Notes: a model not told the origin generated them from the letters alone. Positions 51,530-61,265 are shown, numbered from the stretch's first letter. The stretch: DNA of 64,000 nt from Nocardioides sp. WS12 (GCF_014108865.1 NZ_CP053928.1:2046001-2110000), one strand, 5' to 3'. Program-made: numbers and translations.

Positions 51530-52716
51530 TCGGGAAGACGACAGTGAAGCGACTCGCACTGGTCGGCGTGGTCGGCGTGGTGCTGGCTTCCAGCGGCGCC
51601 GCCATCGATGACGGCAGCGACAAGACCCTGACCGCCAGGTTCGCGAGCACCACCAGCCTCTACGAGGGGGCGAAGGTCAAGGTGCTCGGCGTCGCGGTCG
51701 GCAAGGTCGAGTCGATCGAGGTCAAGGGCACCGAGGTCGAGGTGACCATGTCGTACGACAAGGACCTCGAACTGCCCGCCGACGTCCACGCGCTGATCGT
51801 GCCGCCGTCGATCGTCGGCGACCGGTTCGTCCAGCTGGCACCGGTCTACGAATCCGGGCCCGTCCTCGCCGACGGCGCGGGCCTCGAGCAGGCGAACACC
51901 GGCGTCCCCATGGAGCTCGACGAGGTCTACTCGAGCCTCGACGACCTCACCACGGCCCTCGGCCCCACCGGCGCCAACAAGGACGGTGCGCTGTCGGACC
52001 TCATCACGGCAACGGCTGAGAACCTCAACGGCCGCGGTGCCCTCTACAACCAGACGATCCGCGAGATGGCGGACGCCGTGACCACGCTGGCCACCAGTTC
52101 CGGGGACATGACGGGCACGGTCGAGAACCTCAACACGATCACCCACACGCTCGCCGGCAAGGACCGCCAGATGCGCCGCCTGGTGGCCAACCTCGTCAAG
52201 GTGGCGACCGTGCTCAACGGCCAGACCAAGGGCATCGATGGTGCCGTGACGTCGCTGCGGACGGCCCTGGCTGACGTGAACACGTTCATCCGCGCGAACC
52301 GCGACGAGTTGGGCAGGACGGTCGACGACCTCGCTGACGTCACGTCGATCCTCGACAAGCACAGCACGACGCTCGCCAAGCTGCTCGACCTCGCGCCGGT
52401 CGGCATCACCAGCCTGGGCAACATCTACGTCCCGCAGAACTGGGACCCGGCCCACCCGGAACTCACCCCGATCGGCGCCCGGGCCGGCTCGATCGCCATG
52501 CGGACCGCCTCGCTCGAGGGGCTGGACATGCAGATGACCTCGGCGTTGACCGCCTTGTGCACGGCCCTGCCTGCCCAGCAGGCAAGCGAGTTGGCAGCCT
52601 TCTGCAACGCCCTCCGTTCGGTCGGAAGCCTGGGGTCACTCATCACCCAGATCGGCCGCGGCGAACTCTCGCCGTCGGCCGAAACGCTCGAGCAGCTCAT
52701 CGGGGGTGCCCGGTGA
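51526..52716 (+). CDS. mceD: Mce protein, fourth of six (MceD position)
   Basis: A 396-residue MCE-domain protein starting at GTG in a GTGA overlap. A short N-terminal helix (about 7-22, RLALVGVVGVVLASSGA), MCE domain (about 31-110), then a long helical section with a VTTLATSSGDMTGTVENL stretch. A Leu-Pro-rich C-terminus with Cys in ALTALCTALP and AAFCNAL. It forms part of the Mce hexamer. Confidence 0.9.
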   Translation: MIGKTTVKRLALVGVVGVVLASSGAAIDDGSDKTLTARFASTTSLYEGAKVKVLGVAVGKVESIEVKGTEVEVTMSYDKDLELPADVHALIVPPSIVGDRFVQLAPVYESGPVLADGAGLEQANTGVPMELDEVYSSLDDLTTALGPTGANKDGALSDLITATAENLNGRGALYNQTIREMADAVTTLATSSGDMTGTVENLNTITHTLAGKDRQMRRLVANLVKVATVLNGQTKGIDGAVTSLRTALADVNTFIRANRDELGRTVDDLADVTSILDKHSTTLAKLLDLAPVGITSLGNIYVPQNWDPAHPELTPIGARAGSIAMRTASLEGLDMQMTSALTALCTALPAQQASELAAFCNALRSVGSLGSLITQIGRGELSPSAETLEQLIGGAR

Positions 52717-53846
52717 TGCGCTGCGTCGCGCTGGTCGCCGTGGCCTCCAGCCTGCTGCTGGCAGGCTGTGACTACAGCGGTGCCGACAGCCTGCCGCTCC
52801 CCGGTGGCACGACGGGGGACACCTACCCGGTCACCGTCGTGTTCGCTGATGCCACCAACCTGGTGGCGAAGGAGACCTGCCGGGCCAACGACACCGTCAT
52901 CGGGAGCGTCGAGTCGGTGGAGCTCGACGAGGACCTCGCCGCCGAGGTCGTGTGCCGGATCCGCCACGACGTCGAACTCCCGGCCAACGTCACTGCCACG
53001 ATCCGCGAGACCAGCCTCCTGGGTGAGCGGTTCGTGTCGCTCGACGTACCCGAGGGTCAGGCCCCGGCCGGCGTCCTGAAGGAGGGTGCGATCCTTCCGG
53101 CCGCGACCACCCGGGTCGACCCGAACGCCGAAATGGTGCTGGGTGCCTTCTCGCAGGTCATCAACGGGGGCGGGCTGTCCAACGTCGCCACCATCACCCG
53201 GGAGCTGACCGCTGCCCTCAAGGGGTCCGACCTGGGTGCCACCGTCGACGGCCTCAACTCCGTCGTCGGTCCGCTCAACCGCAACCGCAGCGCGATCACC
53301 GCAACGCTCGAGTCCGTAGACCGGCTCAGCCGCAAGCTGGCCAGTCAGCGCGCGACCATCGGCGACGCCCTCGACGCGATCCCCGAGGGGCTCGCGGTCC
53401 TTGACCGCCAGCGGCCTCGACTGGTCAAGCTCCTGCGTCAGTTGCAGGACCTGTCCGCGACGGCGCTGCCGTTGATCGCGAACGCCAAGGCCAACACGGT
53501 CGCAGGCCTCAAGCACCTCGACCCCGTCCTCGCCCAGCTGGTCTCGGCGGGTGACGAACTGTCACGCACCCTGGAACGGATCGCGACCTTCCCGATTCCG
53601 AGCAACCAGTTGCAGGCGTTCAAGGGCGACTACGGCGGCATCTACATCGACTTCGAGCTCGACGTCGACAGCCTCGACGCCCTGCTGCGCACGGCGGCAC
53701 TGCCCGCCGGTACGCCGAACCCCGGTGTCACCCCGGGAGCAACTCCCGGACTGCCGATCGAGATCCCCGGACTCGACCTGCCCGGGCTGGGCCTCGACGT
53801 GCTCGACCCGTTGCTGGTCGGTCTGCTGCAGAGGAACGCCCAGTGA
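52716..53846 (+). CDS. mceE: Mce lipoprotein, fifth of six (MceE/LprK position)
   Basis: A 376-residue lipid-anchored MCE protein. The signal peptide ends in the lipobox LLLAGC (Cys18), as expected for the E subunit, the only lipidated one. MCE domain about 36-115, then a long helical section and a Pro/Gly-rich tail (PNPGVTPGATPGLPIEIPG). ATG 52716 is the TGATG-coupled start; GTG 52713 would add one residue. Confidence 0.9.
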   Translation: MRCVALVAVASSLLLAGCDYSGADSLPLPGGTTGDTYPVTVVFADATNLVAKETCRANDTVIGSVESVELDEDLAAEVVCRIRHDVELPANVTATIRETSLLGERFVSLDVPEGQAPAGVLKEGAILPAATTRVDPNAEMVLGAFSQVINGGGLSNVATITRELTAALKGSDLGATVDGLNSVVGPLNRNRSAITATLESVDRLSRKLASQRATIGDALDAIPEGLAVLDRQRPRLVKLLRQLQDLSATALPLIANAKANTVAGLKHLDPVLAQLVSAGDELSRTLERIATFPIPSNQLQAFKGDYGGIYIDFELDVDSLDALLRTAALPAGTPNPGVTPGATPGLPIEIPGLDLPGLGLDVLDPLLVGLLQRNAQ

Positions 53847-55231
53847 CGACTCGACTCACAAGGATCCAGCTCGCGATCTTCCTGGTCGTGACCCTCGCTG
53901 CGCTCGTGTACGGCGCCGTCCGGTTCTTCGACGTCGACGAGGTGTTCAACCCGCCGTACGAGGTGAACGCGGAGTTCTCCTACGCCGGCGGCATCTACCC
54001 CCGCGCCGACGTCGACCTGCTCGGCACTCGGGTCGGCACGGTCCGCGAGGTCCTGCCGGGGCCGGACTCCACGTCCAGGGTGGTGCTGGCGATCGACGAA
54101 GGCGTCGAGATCCCCACGGACGTCACCGCACGCATCGGCAACAAGTCCGCGATCGGCGAGCAGTACGTCGAGCTGATCCCGCGGACCGCAGGCGGACCCG
54201 TCCTCGCCGATGGCGACACGATCCCGGTGTCCCGGACGCTGGCGCCCCTGCGCGTCGAGCAGCTCATCGGCCACCTCGATGCCCTGGCTGGCTCGATTCC
54301 GACCGACGACCTGGCGACCGTGCTCGAGGAGTTGTCGACGGCCGTGTCCGGGATGGGACCTGATCTCGGTCGTCTCATCGACGGGACGAACGAACTCACC
54401 CGCACCTCGCTCGAGAACATCGACTCGCTCACCGGCCTGATCGACGACGCCCGGATCGTGCTCGACACCCAGGCCGAGCTCGGACCGCAGACCACCGCGT
54501 ACCTCAGCGAGCTCGCGCCGTTGCTGGAGGCGTTCCGGAAGCTCAACCCCGAACTGGCCGGCCTCTTCACCGACGGCGCCAGTGCCAGCGCCCAGGTGAC
54601 CGGGCTGCTGGTCGACACCGAGAAGTCCCTGCCGGTCCTGCTCGACAACCTCACCGGCCTCAACGCCGTCTTCGCCGAGCGCCTGCCGTCGGTCCGCAAG
54701 ACGATGGTGGTCTTCCCGTGGGCCGTCGAGATCGGCGCGACCGCCGCCCGCTACTGCACCCACCTCAACGCGGACGGGACCGGGGTGGAGGCGACCTGCG
54801 ACTACGACGCAGAAGGAAACCCCCGGGTCAGTGGACACATCGCCCTGCAACTGCCCGAGGCGCCCGGAATGGCGCCGTACCACCCCTGCACGAAGGGGTA
54901 CGAGGACACCAACCGCTACCGCCCCGACGGAGCGCCGATGAAGGGCGGACGTCGTGAGGCCGCCGACGAGGAGCCGAACATGAAGGCCGGCTGCACCGCG
55001 TCGCCGTACGACCCCCTTGGCCCGAACGTGCGGGGTTCGCAGAACGCGACGAGCCGCGAGGGCCTGTACCGCGGAGCGCCCGGTTGGGGCCTGGCTGTGT
55101 ACGACGAACAGACCGAACTGATGGTCGCCCCGGACGGCAGCACGTTCCGCCTCACCGGGACGACCGGCACCCCGCCGCCGAAGGGCGACGCGGGACTGGC
55201 GTGGCTGCTGCAACAGGGTGGCGCGCAATGA
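53843..55231 (+). CDS. mceF: Mce protein, sixth of six (MceF position)
   Basis: A 462-residue MCE protein starting at GTG. An N-terminal helix (about 7-26, IQLAIFLVVTLAALVYGAV), MCE domain about 38-120, helical section to about 300, then a long C-terminal extension with Cys in RYCTHLN, ATCDYD, HPCTKGYED and AGCTASPYD and a Gly/Pro-rich end. The extension is typical of the F subunit. It overlaps the first Mce-associated gene by ATGA. Confidence 0.9.
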   Translation: MTTRLTRIQLAIFLVVTLAALVYGAVRFFDVDEVFNPPYEVNAEFSYAGGIYPRADVDLLGTRVGTVREVLPGPDSTSRVVLAIDEGVEIPTDVTARIGNKSAIGEQYVELIPRTAGGPVLADGDTIPVSRTLAPLRVEQLIGHLDALAGSIPTDDLATVLEELSTAVSGMGPDLGRLIDGTNELTRTSLENIDSLTGLIDDARIVLDTQAELGPQTTAYLSELAPLLEAFRKLNPELAGLFTDGASASAQVTGLLVDTEKSLPVLLDNLTGLNAVFAERLPSVRKTMVVFPWAVEIGATAARYCTHLNADGTGVEATCDYDAEGNPRVSGHIALQLPEAPGMAPYHPCTKGYEDTNRYRPDGAPMKGGRREAADEEPNMKAGCTASPYDPLGPNVRGSQNATSREGLYRGAPGWGLAVYDEQTELMVAPDGSTFRLTGTTGTPPPKGDAGLAWLLQQGGAQ

Positions 55232-55710
55232 AGGAGCTGAGCATGCGGAAATCGGTACCGACGGGGCTGCTCGCCGTCGCCTTGGTCGCCCTGCTGGTGA
55301 TCGCGGCGGTGCTCTGGAACCAGGACCGCGACACGTGGGATGACGGCGCCGTCGCGGTCGCGAAGGAAGAGGCCACGAACTTCTTCACCCTCGACCACAG
55401 CACCGCCGACGCGGACGTCGACCGGGTCCTCGCACTCGCCACGGGCAAGCTCAAGAAGGACTACGCCGGCGAGCGCGACACGGTCGTGGCCAGCGCCGTC
55501 GAGCAGGAAGTTGTCTCCTCGGCCAGCGCGCCCAGGGGCGGCGCCGCCGTGGAGTACGCAGGCACGGACACGGCGAAGGTGCTCGTCGCCCTGGACGTGA
55601 CCTCGTCGGCCAAGGGCGTCAAGACCCAGGACAAGCGGGTCCGACTGCGTGTCACCGTCGACCGCGTCGACGGCGCCTGGCTCGTCTCGGCGATCGAGGA
55701 AGTCCGATGA
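55228..55710 (+). CDS. Mce-associated membrane protein, first
   Basis: A 160-residue single-pass protein of the Mas type that follows mceF in many mce operons. One helix (about 14-29, LLAVALVALLVIAAVLW) and an exported NTF2-like domain with AKEEATNFFTL and a final strand VDGAWLVSAIEEV. A second such protein follows with an ATGA overlap. These help stabilise Mce complexes in mycobacteria. Confidence 0.82.
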   Translation: MKELSMRKSVPTGLLAVALVALLVIAAVLWNQDRDTWDDGAVAVAKEEATNFFTLDHSTADADVDRVLALATGKLKKDYAGERDTVVASAVEQEVVSSASAPRGGAAVEYAGTDTAKVLVALDVTSSAKGVKTQDKRVRLRVTVDRVDGAWLVSAIEEVR

Positions 55711-56237
55711 AGCGGCTCGACCAGGTCCTCCTCGCTGTCGTGCTCGTGGTCGCCGCTGCGGTCGGCTGGTTCGCCACCCGCGACGAGCCGACCCACAAGG
55801 AGCCTGCGGCCGAGAAGGACGGCAGCTACGTCATCGGTTCGCTGCCCGAAGACGGTGAGAAGCCGGTCGGTGCGTGCGCGCAGGGCCTGGCCACCGCGCT
55901 CAGCTACGACCACCGCTCGTTGGCCGAAGGCCTCGACCGGGCCACCGCGCTGATGACCGACGAGTTCGGCAAGCGGTTCCGCGACACGTTCGAGAAGACC
56001 ACCACGAAGGACGCGACCGCGAAGAAGGTCGTGACCCGGGCCGTCGTGCGCGGCGCGGGACTGGCCACGAGCGACGGCGACGCTGCCACGTGCCTGGCCT
56101 TCCTCGACCAGGTGCTCGTGCGCAGCGACGGCATCGACAAGGGCTCGGAGCCGGTGAAGGTCAGCCAGAACCGGGTGACCGTGACGCTGCGCCAGGTCGA
56201 CGGCACCTGGCTGGTCGACGACATCGAGCCGTTCTGA
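55707..56237 (+). CDS. Mce-associated membrane protein, second
   Basis: A 176-residue Mas-type protein and last gene of the operon. One helix (about 6-23, QVLLAVVLVVAAAVGWFA) and an NTF2-like exported domain with SYDHRSLAEGLDRATALMTDEF and the final VDGTWLVDDIEPF. Two cysteines (GACAQG and ATCLAF) may pair. It converges with the YcaQ-like gene after 13 bases. Confidence 0.82.
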   Translation: MKRLDQVLLAVVLVVAAAVGWFATRDEPTHKEPAAEKDGSYVIGSLPEDGEKPVGACAQGLATALSYDHRSLAEGLDRATALMTDEFGKRFRDTFEKTTTKDATAKKVVTRAVVRGAGLATSDGDAATCLAFLDQVLVRSDGIDKGSEPVKVSQNRVTVTLRQVDGTWLVDDIEPF

Positions 56238-56250
56238 CCGGGCCAGGCTG

Positions 56251-57339
56251 TCAGCCTCGGGTGACCTCCATACCCAGCCAGTCGGCGAGCGCTTGCACCT
56301 CGGCGTCGACGGCATCTCCGATGGCCGGATCCCACATGAAGTCCTCGTGGACGGCGTGCACCCGCAGCGTCCGGGTCTTGCGATCGGCCTTCGCGTCGAG
56401 CTTCCCGACCAGCCGGTCGTCGTACAGGATCGGGAGGGCGAAGTAGCCCCAGCGGCGCTTCGCGGCCGGCTTGTACATCTCCAGGACGTACTCGAACTCG
56501 AACAGCTCCTGCGCCCGGTCGCGGTCGTGGAGGAGGCGGTCGAACGGCGACAGCAGCGCACACCGGCCCTCGAACGGTTCCTCGGAGGCTGCGAGGGCGT
56601 CGGTGTCGACCCGCCACGTCCCCGCGACACCCTCCACCTCGGCCTCCTCGCCGGTCTCGCCCACCTCCACGAACTCGGAGAACTGGGCGGCGGGCCGGGC
56701 GCGGGCGATGCCGAGAGAGGCAAGCCGCCGGCCGGCGAGCTCGGCACACGCGTCCTCGTAGGACGGAAGGGTCAGGTCGGTCGGGTGGACACGCTCGGCC
56801 AGGTCGAAGCAGCGGAGCCGGCCCCGCCGACCGCTGATGGCCAGTTCGCCGAACATCATCAGGAACTCCAGCATGAGCACGACGTTCTTGTCGTTGGTCC
56901 AGCCCGTCGACTGCCACGGCTCGACCGCGGTGTCGGGCACCTCGCTGGCGATCACGGGGCCGGTGTCGCGCACCCGCGCCAGGACGTCCGCCCGGAAGGC
57001 GGCGTTGGCCTCCATCCACTGCAGGGCACGGTCGTGGCGGCCCCAGCGACGGACCGTTGCCAGGGCGAGGACGACGTCGTCCATGACCCGGACGTAGGAA
57101 CCGTGCTCGATGAGCGAGCGCTCCTCCTCGAGGGCGAAGCGCAGGTCCGAGGGGGAGTAGCCGGCGCCGAGCCGCGACCACGCGACCAGGTCGACGTTCG
57201 GTGCGATCGCGGCGGTCGGGTCGATCTGCAGCAACGTCAGGTGATCGACGGTGGCCACCAGGGACTCCGGGCGCCATGCGTCCAGCAGTTGTGCCCGGAC
57301 GGCAATCCGCCGGGCCTGCTGTCGATCGAGCCGGATCAT
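56251..57339 (-). CDS. Winged-helix YcaQ/AlkX-like DNA glycosylase family protein
   Basis: A 362-residue protein of the HTH_42/YcaQ group, which includes glycosylases that unhook DNA interstrand crosslinks. Its N-terminal QARRIAVRAQLLDA and the motif LTLLQIDPTAAIAPNV contain the QID triad expected at the family active site. Multiple winged helices follow, with RRWGYFALPILYDDRLVGKLD in the C-terminal part. Glycosylase activity is inferred only from family. The DUF885 gene lies upstream, 14 bases away. Confidence 0.82.
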   Translation of the reverse strand: MIRLDRQQARRIAVRAQLLDAWRPESLVATVDHLTLLQIDPTAAIAPNVDLVAWSRLGAGYSPSDLRFALEEERSLIEHGSYVRVMDDVVLALATVRRWGRHDRALQWMEANAAFRADVLARVRDTGPVIASEVPDTAVEPWQSTGWTNDKNVVLMLEFLMMFGELAISGRRGRLRCFDLAERVHPTDLTLPSYEDACAELAGRRLASLGIARARPAAQFSEFVEVGETGEEAEVEGVAGTWRVDTDALAASEEPFEGRCALLSPFDRLLHDRDRAQELFEFEYVLEMYKPAAKRRWGYFALPILYDDRLVGKLDAKADRKTRTLRVHAVHEDFMWDPAIGDAVDAEVQALADWLGMEVTRG

Positions 57340-57353
57340 CGGGTCGGCCTGGC

Positions 57354-59024
57354 TCAGAGCCTGGCGAGCGCGGCCTTCAGCGGGTCCAGCCCGAGCGAAC
57401 CGAGGTCGAGCGCCGCAGTGTGGAAGGCCTTGAGGTCGAACGCCGAGCCGTGGCGGGCCTGCGCATCGGCCCGGGCGTCGAGCCAGATCCGTTCTCCGAC
57501 CTTGTACGACGGCGCCTGGCCCGGCCAGCCGAGGTACCGGTTGACCTCGAACTTCAGCGATCCGTCGTCCATCCGGGAGTGGGCGCGCATGAACTCGAAG
57601 ACCCGGTCGGCGTCCCAGACCTCGCCACCCCGCCAGCCGAACGGGTTGTCCTTCGGGATGGTCAGCCCGAGGTGCACGCCGATGTCGACGATCACCCGTG
57701 CTGCCCGGAAGCCCTGCATGTCGAGGAAGCCGAGCCGGTCGCCCGGATCGGCGAAGTAGCCGAGCTCGTCCATCAGCCGTTCGGCGTACAGCGCCCACCC
57801 CTCGCCGTGGCCGCTGACCCAGCACAGCAATCGTTGCCAGCGGTTCAGCAACTCGGCCTGGTGGACGACCTGGGCGCACTGCAGGTGGTGGCCGGGCACG
57901 CCTTCGTGGAAGACGGTGGTCGTCTCGCGCCACGTGGAGTACTGCTTGTGGTCGTCGGTGAACGAGAACCACATCGTGCCGGGGCGGGAGAAGTCCTCGG
58001 TGGGCGGGGAGTACCAGGCGCCGCCGTCGTTGGTGGGAGCCACCTTGCAGTTCAGGGTGCGGATCGGGTCGGCGATGTCGAAGTGCACGCCGTCGAAGTC
58101 GGCGAGGATCGCGTCGGACTTCGCCTGCATCCACGCCTGGAAGGCCTCACGGCTTCCGCAGTCGCGGGCGGGATCGGCGTCGAGCGCGGCCACCGCATCG
58201 GCCACCGAGCCGCCGGTGACGATGCGCTGGGCGGTCGAGGCCATGTCGTCCTCGATGCGCTTGAGTTCCTCCCAGCCCCACGCGTAGGTCTCCTCGAGGT
58301 CGACGGTGGCGCCCAGGAAGTATCGCGACGCGAGGGAGTAGGCCTCGCGGCCCACTCCGTCGGTCTCGCGCCCGCGGGGCTGGAGGTCGGTCTCGATGAA
58401 CCGGCCGAACTCGGCGTACGACGACGAGGCGGCTTCGGCCGCGCGGGTCAAGGCCGGCTTGAGCGCGTCGGGTGCGGCGCTGACGGCCTGCTGGAAGTAG
58501 TCACCGGCCGTGCCTTCCTGACCGGTCCAGCCGCGCACCTGGCTGGCCACTTCGACGTACTGCCGACGGGCGGAGACGCGGCCGGCGTCGGCCTCCTCCA
58601 GCAGAGTGGCGCGGTAGCCGGCGAGGGCAGCGGGAACGGCGCTGAGTCGCTGCCCGATCGCCTCCCACTCCTCGGTGCTCCCGGTCGGCATCAGGTCGAA
58701 GATCTCGCGGACCGCGTGGATGGCACTGCTGATGACCGAGAACTCGCTGCGGTCGATGCGGGCGTCCGCGCGCTCGACGGTGAGTCCGACGCGTTCGAGG
58801 AAGGCGTCCTTGGCGACCTGCTCGCGGGCGTCGCTCGCTTCGATCGCCGCGACGTCGGCCAGGGCCCTGCGGTGCAACTCCTCGCTCGCCGCGAAGCCGT
58901 CAGGCGAGAAGTCCGGCAGTTCGTGCTCGTGGCCGGGGATGCCGGCGTAGGTCGCGGTCAGGGGATCGAGTGCGGCCACGTCCTCGACGAATTGGTCAGT
59001 ACGGGCGTCCACGAGTCGCGTCAT
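57354..59024 (-). CDS. DUF885-type metallopeptidase
   Basis: A 556-residue protein of the DUF885 family, peptidase-like enzymes with a zinc site. The motif is HEGVPGHHLQ near residue 372, with further glutamates in SGHGEGWALYAERLMDEL. Helical throughout. No signal peptide, so probably cytosolic. The start is ATG 59024; earlier frame extension is unlikely. It is adjacent to the WYL regulator gene, 10 bases away. Confidence 0.85.
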   Translation of the reverse strand: MTRLVDARTDQFVEDVAALDPLTATYAGIPGHEHELPDFSPDGFAASEELHRRALADVAAIEASDAREQVAKDAFLERVGLTVERADARIDRSEFSVISSAIHAVREIFDLMPTGSTEEWEAIGQRLSAVPAALAGYRATLLEEADAGRVSARRQYVEVASQVRGWTGQEGTAGDYFQQAVSAAPDALKPALTRAAEAASSSYAEFGRFIETDLQPRGRETDGVGREAYSLASRYFLGATVDLEETYAWGWEELKRIEDDMASTAQRIVTGGSVADAVAALDADPARDCGSREAFQAWMQAKSDAILADFDGVHFDIADPIRTLNCKVAPTNDGGAWYSPPTEDFSRPGTMWFSFTDDHKQYSTWRETTTVFHEGVPGHHLQCAQVVHQAELLNRWQRLLCWVSGHGEGWALYAERLMDELGYFADPGDRLGFLDMQGFRAARVIVDIGVHLGLTIPKDNPFGWRGGEVWDADRVFEFMRAHSRMDDGSLKFEVNRYLGWPGQAPSYKVGERIWLDARADAQARHGSAFDLKAFHTAALDLGSLGLDPLKAALARL

Positions 59025-59034
59025 GACGGGAACC

Positions 59035-60006
59035 CTAGGGTGCGCTGCCGACAAGGGCACGCGCATATCGGTCGGCCAACACGCGGAGGTGGTCCACGAG
59101 GGCCGGAGGCGACTCGACGGTGAAGTCCAGGCCGAGCATGCCGATCCACACGGCGACGATCTCCAGGCTGTCGCCGCCCGTGACCAGGACGCTGCGCCCG
59201 TCGTCGCGCGCCTCGACCACGCCGACCGCCGGATTGATCCGGGCGAGGACGTCGTCGGCGGGTGCGTCGATCACCAGACGGGCGTGCACGGCCCAGCCGG
59301 TGCGGGCGACCTCGCGTACGACGAGTTCGGTCAGGTCGCCCGGCAGGGGAGCGGGCGTGAAGTTGCGCCCGCCGGGCAGACGGAGCGTCAGCCAGTCCAC
59401 CCGGTACGGCGACCAGTCACCCGTGGACGGATCGCGGCCCACGACGAACCAGCGCCGCTGCCAGGCCACCATCTTGTAGGGCTCGAACTCGATCCGTTCG
59501 TCCGTGTCGTCGCGGCGGTAGAAGACCCGCAGGCCGCGATGGTCGCGGATCGCCGCCGCGATCTCGGTGAGGACGCCGGGGTCGACCTCGGGGTCCTCGA
59601 CGTTCGAGTCGGTGTTGACCGGGCCGGCCTCGGTGGCGTCGCGCAGACTGCCGATCTGGCGCCGTAACCGGTCGGGCAACACGTGCTCCAGCTTGGTCAG
59701 CGCCCGAGCACCGCTGTCCTCGAAGCCCGCGACGCCGGTGACCGTGCGCAGCCCCACGGCCACTGCCACGGCCTCCTCGTCGTCGAGCAGCAGCGGCGGC
59801 AACTTCGCACCGACGCCCAGCCGGTAATGGCCCGCGCGACCGCGCTCGGCCTCGATCGGATAGCCGAGCTCGCGTAGCCGACCCATGTCGTTGCGCACGG
59901 TCCGGTCGGTCACCCCGAGCCTCTCGGCGAGCTCGGGTGCAGTCCATTCGGCGCGCGTCTGGAGCAGTCCGAGGAGTTCCAGGACCCGTCCTGAAGTTTT
60001 CTTCAC
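59035..60006 (-). CDS. WYL-domain transcriptional regulator
   Basis: A 323-residue HTH_11/DeoR-like plus WYL regulator starting at GTG. N-terminal helix-turn-helix (ELAERLGVTDRTVRNDMGRL), then a central linker, the WYL domain about 140-220 with LRVFYRRDDTDERIEFEPYKMV and RRWFVVGRD, and a C-terminal WCX-like extension. WYL domains bind nucleic-acid or small ligands. It is divergent from the epoxide hydrolase gene, and an inverted repeat lies between the two. Confidence 0.9.
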   Translation of the reverse strand: MKKTSGRVLELLGLLQTRAEWTAPELAERLGVTDRTVRNDMGRLRELGYPIEAERGRAGHYRLGVGAKLPPLLLDDEEAVAVAVGLRTVTGVAGFEDSGARALTKLEHVLPDRLRRQIGSLRDATEAGPVNTDSNVEDPEVDPGVLTEIAAAIRDHRGLRVFYRRDDTDERIEFEPYKMVAWQRRWFVVGRDPSTGDWSPYRVDWLTLRLPGGRNFTPAPLPGDLTELVVREVARTGWAVHARLVIDAPADDVLARINPAVGVVEARDDGRSVLVTGGDSLEIVAVWIGMLGLDFTVESPPALVDHLRVLADRYARALVGSAP

Positions 60007-60021
60007 GTCGGTGATTTAACA

Positions 60022-60036
60022 GGAACGAAGGGTTCC
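60022..60036. promoter_or_regulatory. Inverted repeat between the WYL regulator and epoxide hydrolase
   Basis: GGAAC and GTTCC are perfect complements with a five-base spacer, 16 bases beyond the WYL regulator start. A likely operator for the WYL protein or a shared regulator of the two divergent genes. Confidence 0.45.
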
Positions 60037-60111
60037 GGATTGCCTCATAACGTCTGTTTCAAGAGGAAGGGCCACCCCCACCAAGGCCCACCACAACCGA
60101 GAGGCAAGACG

Positions 60112-61227
60112 ATGACCGAGCAGATCACCCCCTTCAAGATCGACGTTCCCCAGGCCGACCTCGACGACCTGCAGGCCCGGCTCGAGCGCACCCGGTTCGC
60201 CCCGGCCGTCCCCGGCGACTCGTGGGAGTACGGCACCCCGGAGTCCTACCTGCGCGACATGGTCGAGCAGTGGAAGTCCTACGACTGGCGTGCCACCGAG
60301 GCGCGGATCAACGAGCGCGCCGGTTACGTCACCGAGATCGACGGCCAGCGGATCCACTTCCTGCACGTCCGCTCCGAGGTCGAGGGCGCGACGCCGCTCC
60401 TGCTCGCGCACACCTACCCCGGCTCGATCATCGACTTCCTCGACGTGATCGGTCCGCTGGTCGACCCCGAGGCTCACGGCGGCAAGGCCGAAGACGCCTT
60501 CCACGTCGTCGTACCGTCGATGCCCGGGTTCGGCTGGTCGACCCCGGTGGTCGACACCGGCTGGACGATGAAGAGGGTCGCGGAGGCGTACGACGTCCTG
60601 ATGCGCCGCCTGGGCTACGACGCCTACGGCGTGCACGGCAGCGACGGCGGCGCGATGGTCGGCCGCGAACTCGCCGTGATCAACCCCGAGGGTTTCCTCG
60701 GTGCGCACGTCCTGCACCTGTTCTCGTTTCCGTCGGGAGACCCGTCGGAGTTCGAGAACTTCGGCCCCAAGGAGTACGCCGCCCTCGAGCACATGCAGTG
60801 GTTCCAGTCGGTCGGCGGCTACAACGCGATGAACGGCAGCCGGCCGCAGACGGTGGCCGCCGGTCTCGCTGACTCCCCGGTCGCGGTGCTCGCCTACAGC
60901 GAGCTGTTCGAGAGCTTCGGCAATGGCACCAGCCTGGTCAAGCCGGAGCAGGTGCTCGCCCAGGCCACGCTCTACTGGCTGACCAACACCTACGGTTCGG
61001 CCGCGCGCTACCACTACGAGGAGACGCGCTCCGGTGCCGAGCCGGTGGTCAGCCAGGGCCGGATCGGGGTCGCGGTCTTCAAGGACGACTTCCAGACCAT
61101 CCGCTCGCTCGCCGAGCGCGACAACGCGAACATCCAGCACTGGTCGGAGTTCGCTGCGGGCGGCCACTTCGCCGCGATGGAGGTGCCGCAGGACGTGGTC
61201 AGCGACCTGCGGGTCTTCTTCGCCTGA
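60112..61227 (+). CDS. Epoxide hydrolase with N-terminal EHN domain
   Basis: A 371-residue alpha/beta hydrolase that opens epoxides to diols. The N-terminal EHN domain (about 1-110) has FKIDVPQADLDDLQARLERTRF and WEYGTPESYLRDMVEQWKSYDW. The nucleophile Asp178 is in HGSDGGAM, the acid-base His in GGHFAAME near residue 352, and the oxyanion loop HTYPGSIIDF. The start ATG 60112 is supported by GAGAGG eight bases upstream. Epoxide detoxification or terpenoid metabolism is likely; the substrate is unknown. Confidence 0.9.
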   Translation: MTEQITPFKIDVPQADLDDLQARLERTRFAPAVPGDSWEYGTPESYLRDMVEQWKSYDWRATEARINERAGYVTEIDGQRIHFLHVRSEVEGATPLLLAHTYPGSIIDFLDVIGPLVDPEAHGGKAEDAFHVVVPSMPGFGWSTPVVDTGWTMKRVAEAYDVLMRRLGYDAYGVHGSDGGAMVGRELAVINPEGFLGAHVLHLFSFPSGDPSEFENFGPKEYAALEHMQWFQSVGGYNAMNGSRPQTVAAGLADSPVAVLAYSELFESFGNGTSLVKPEQVLAQATLYWLTNTYGSAARYHYEETRSGAEPVVSQGRIGVAVFKDDFQTIRSLAERDNANIQHWSEFAAGGHFAAMEVPQDVVSDLRVFFA

Positions 61228-61265
61228 TCCCCGCCGTTCCGTCCCCGCTCAGCGCCCGGTCCGCC

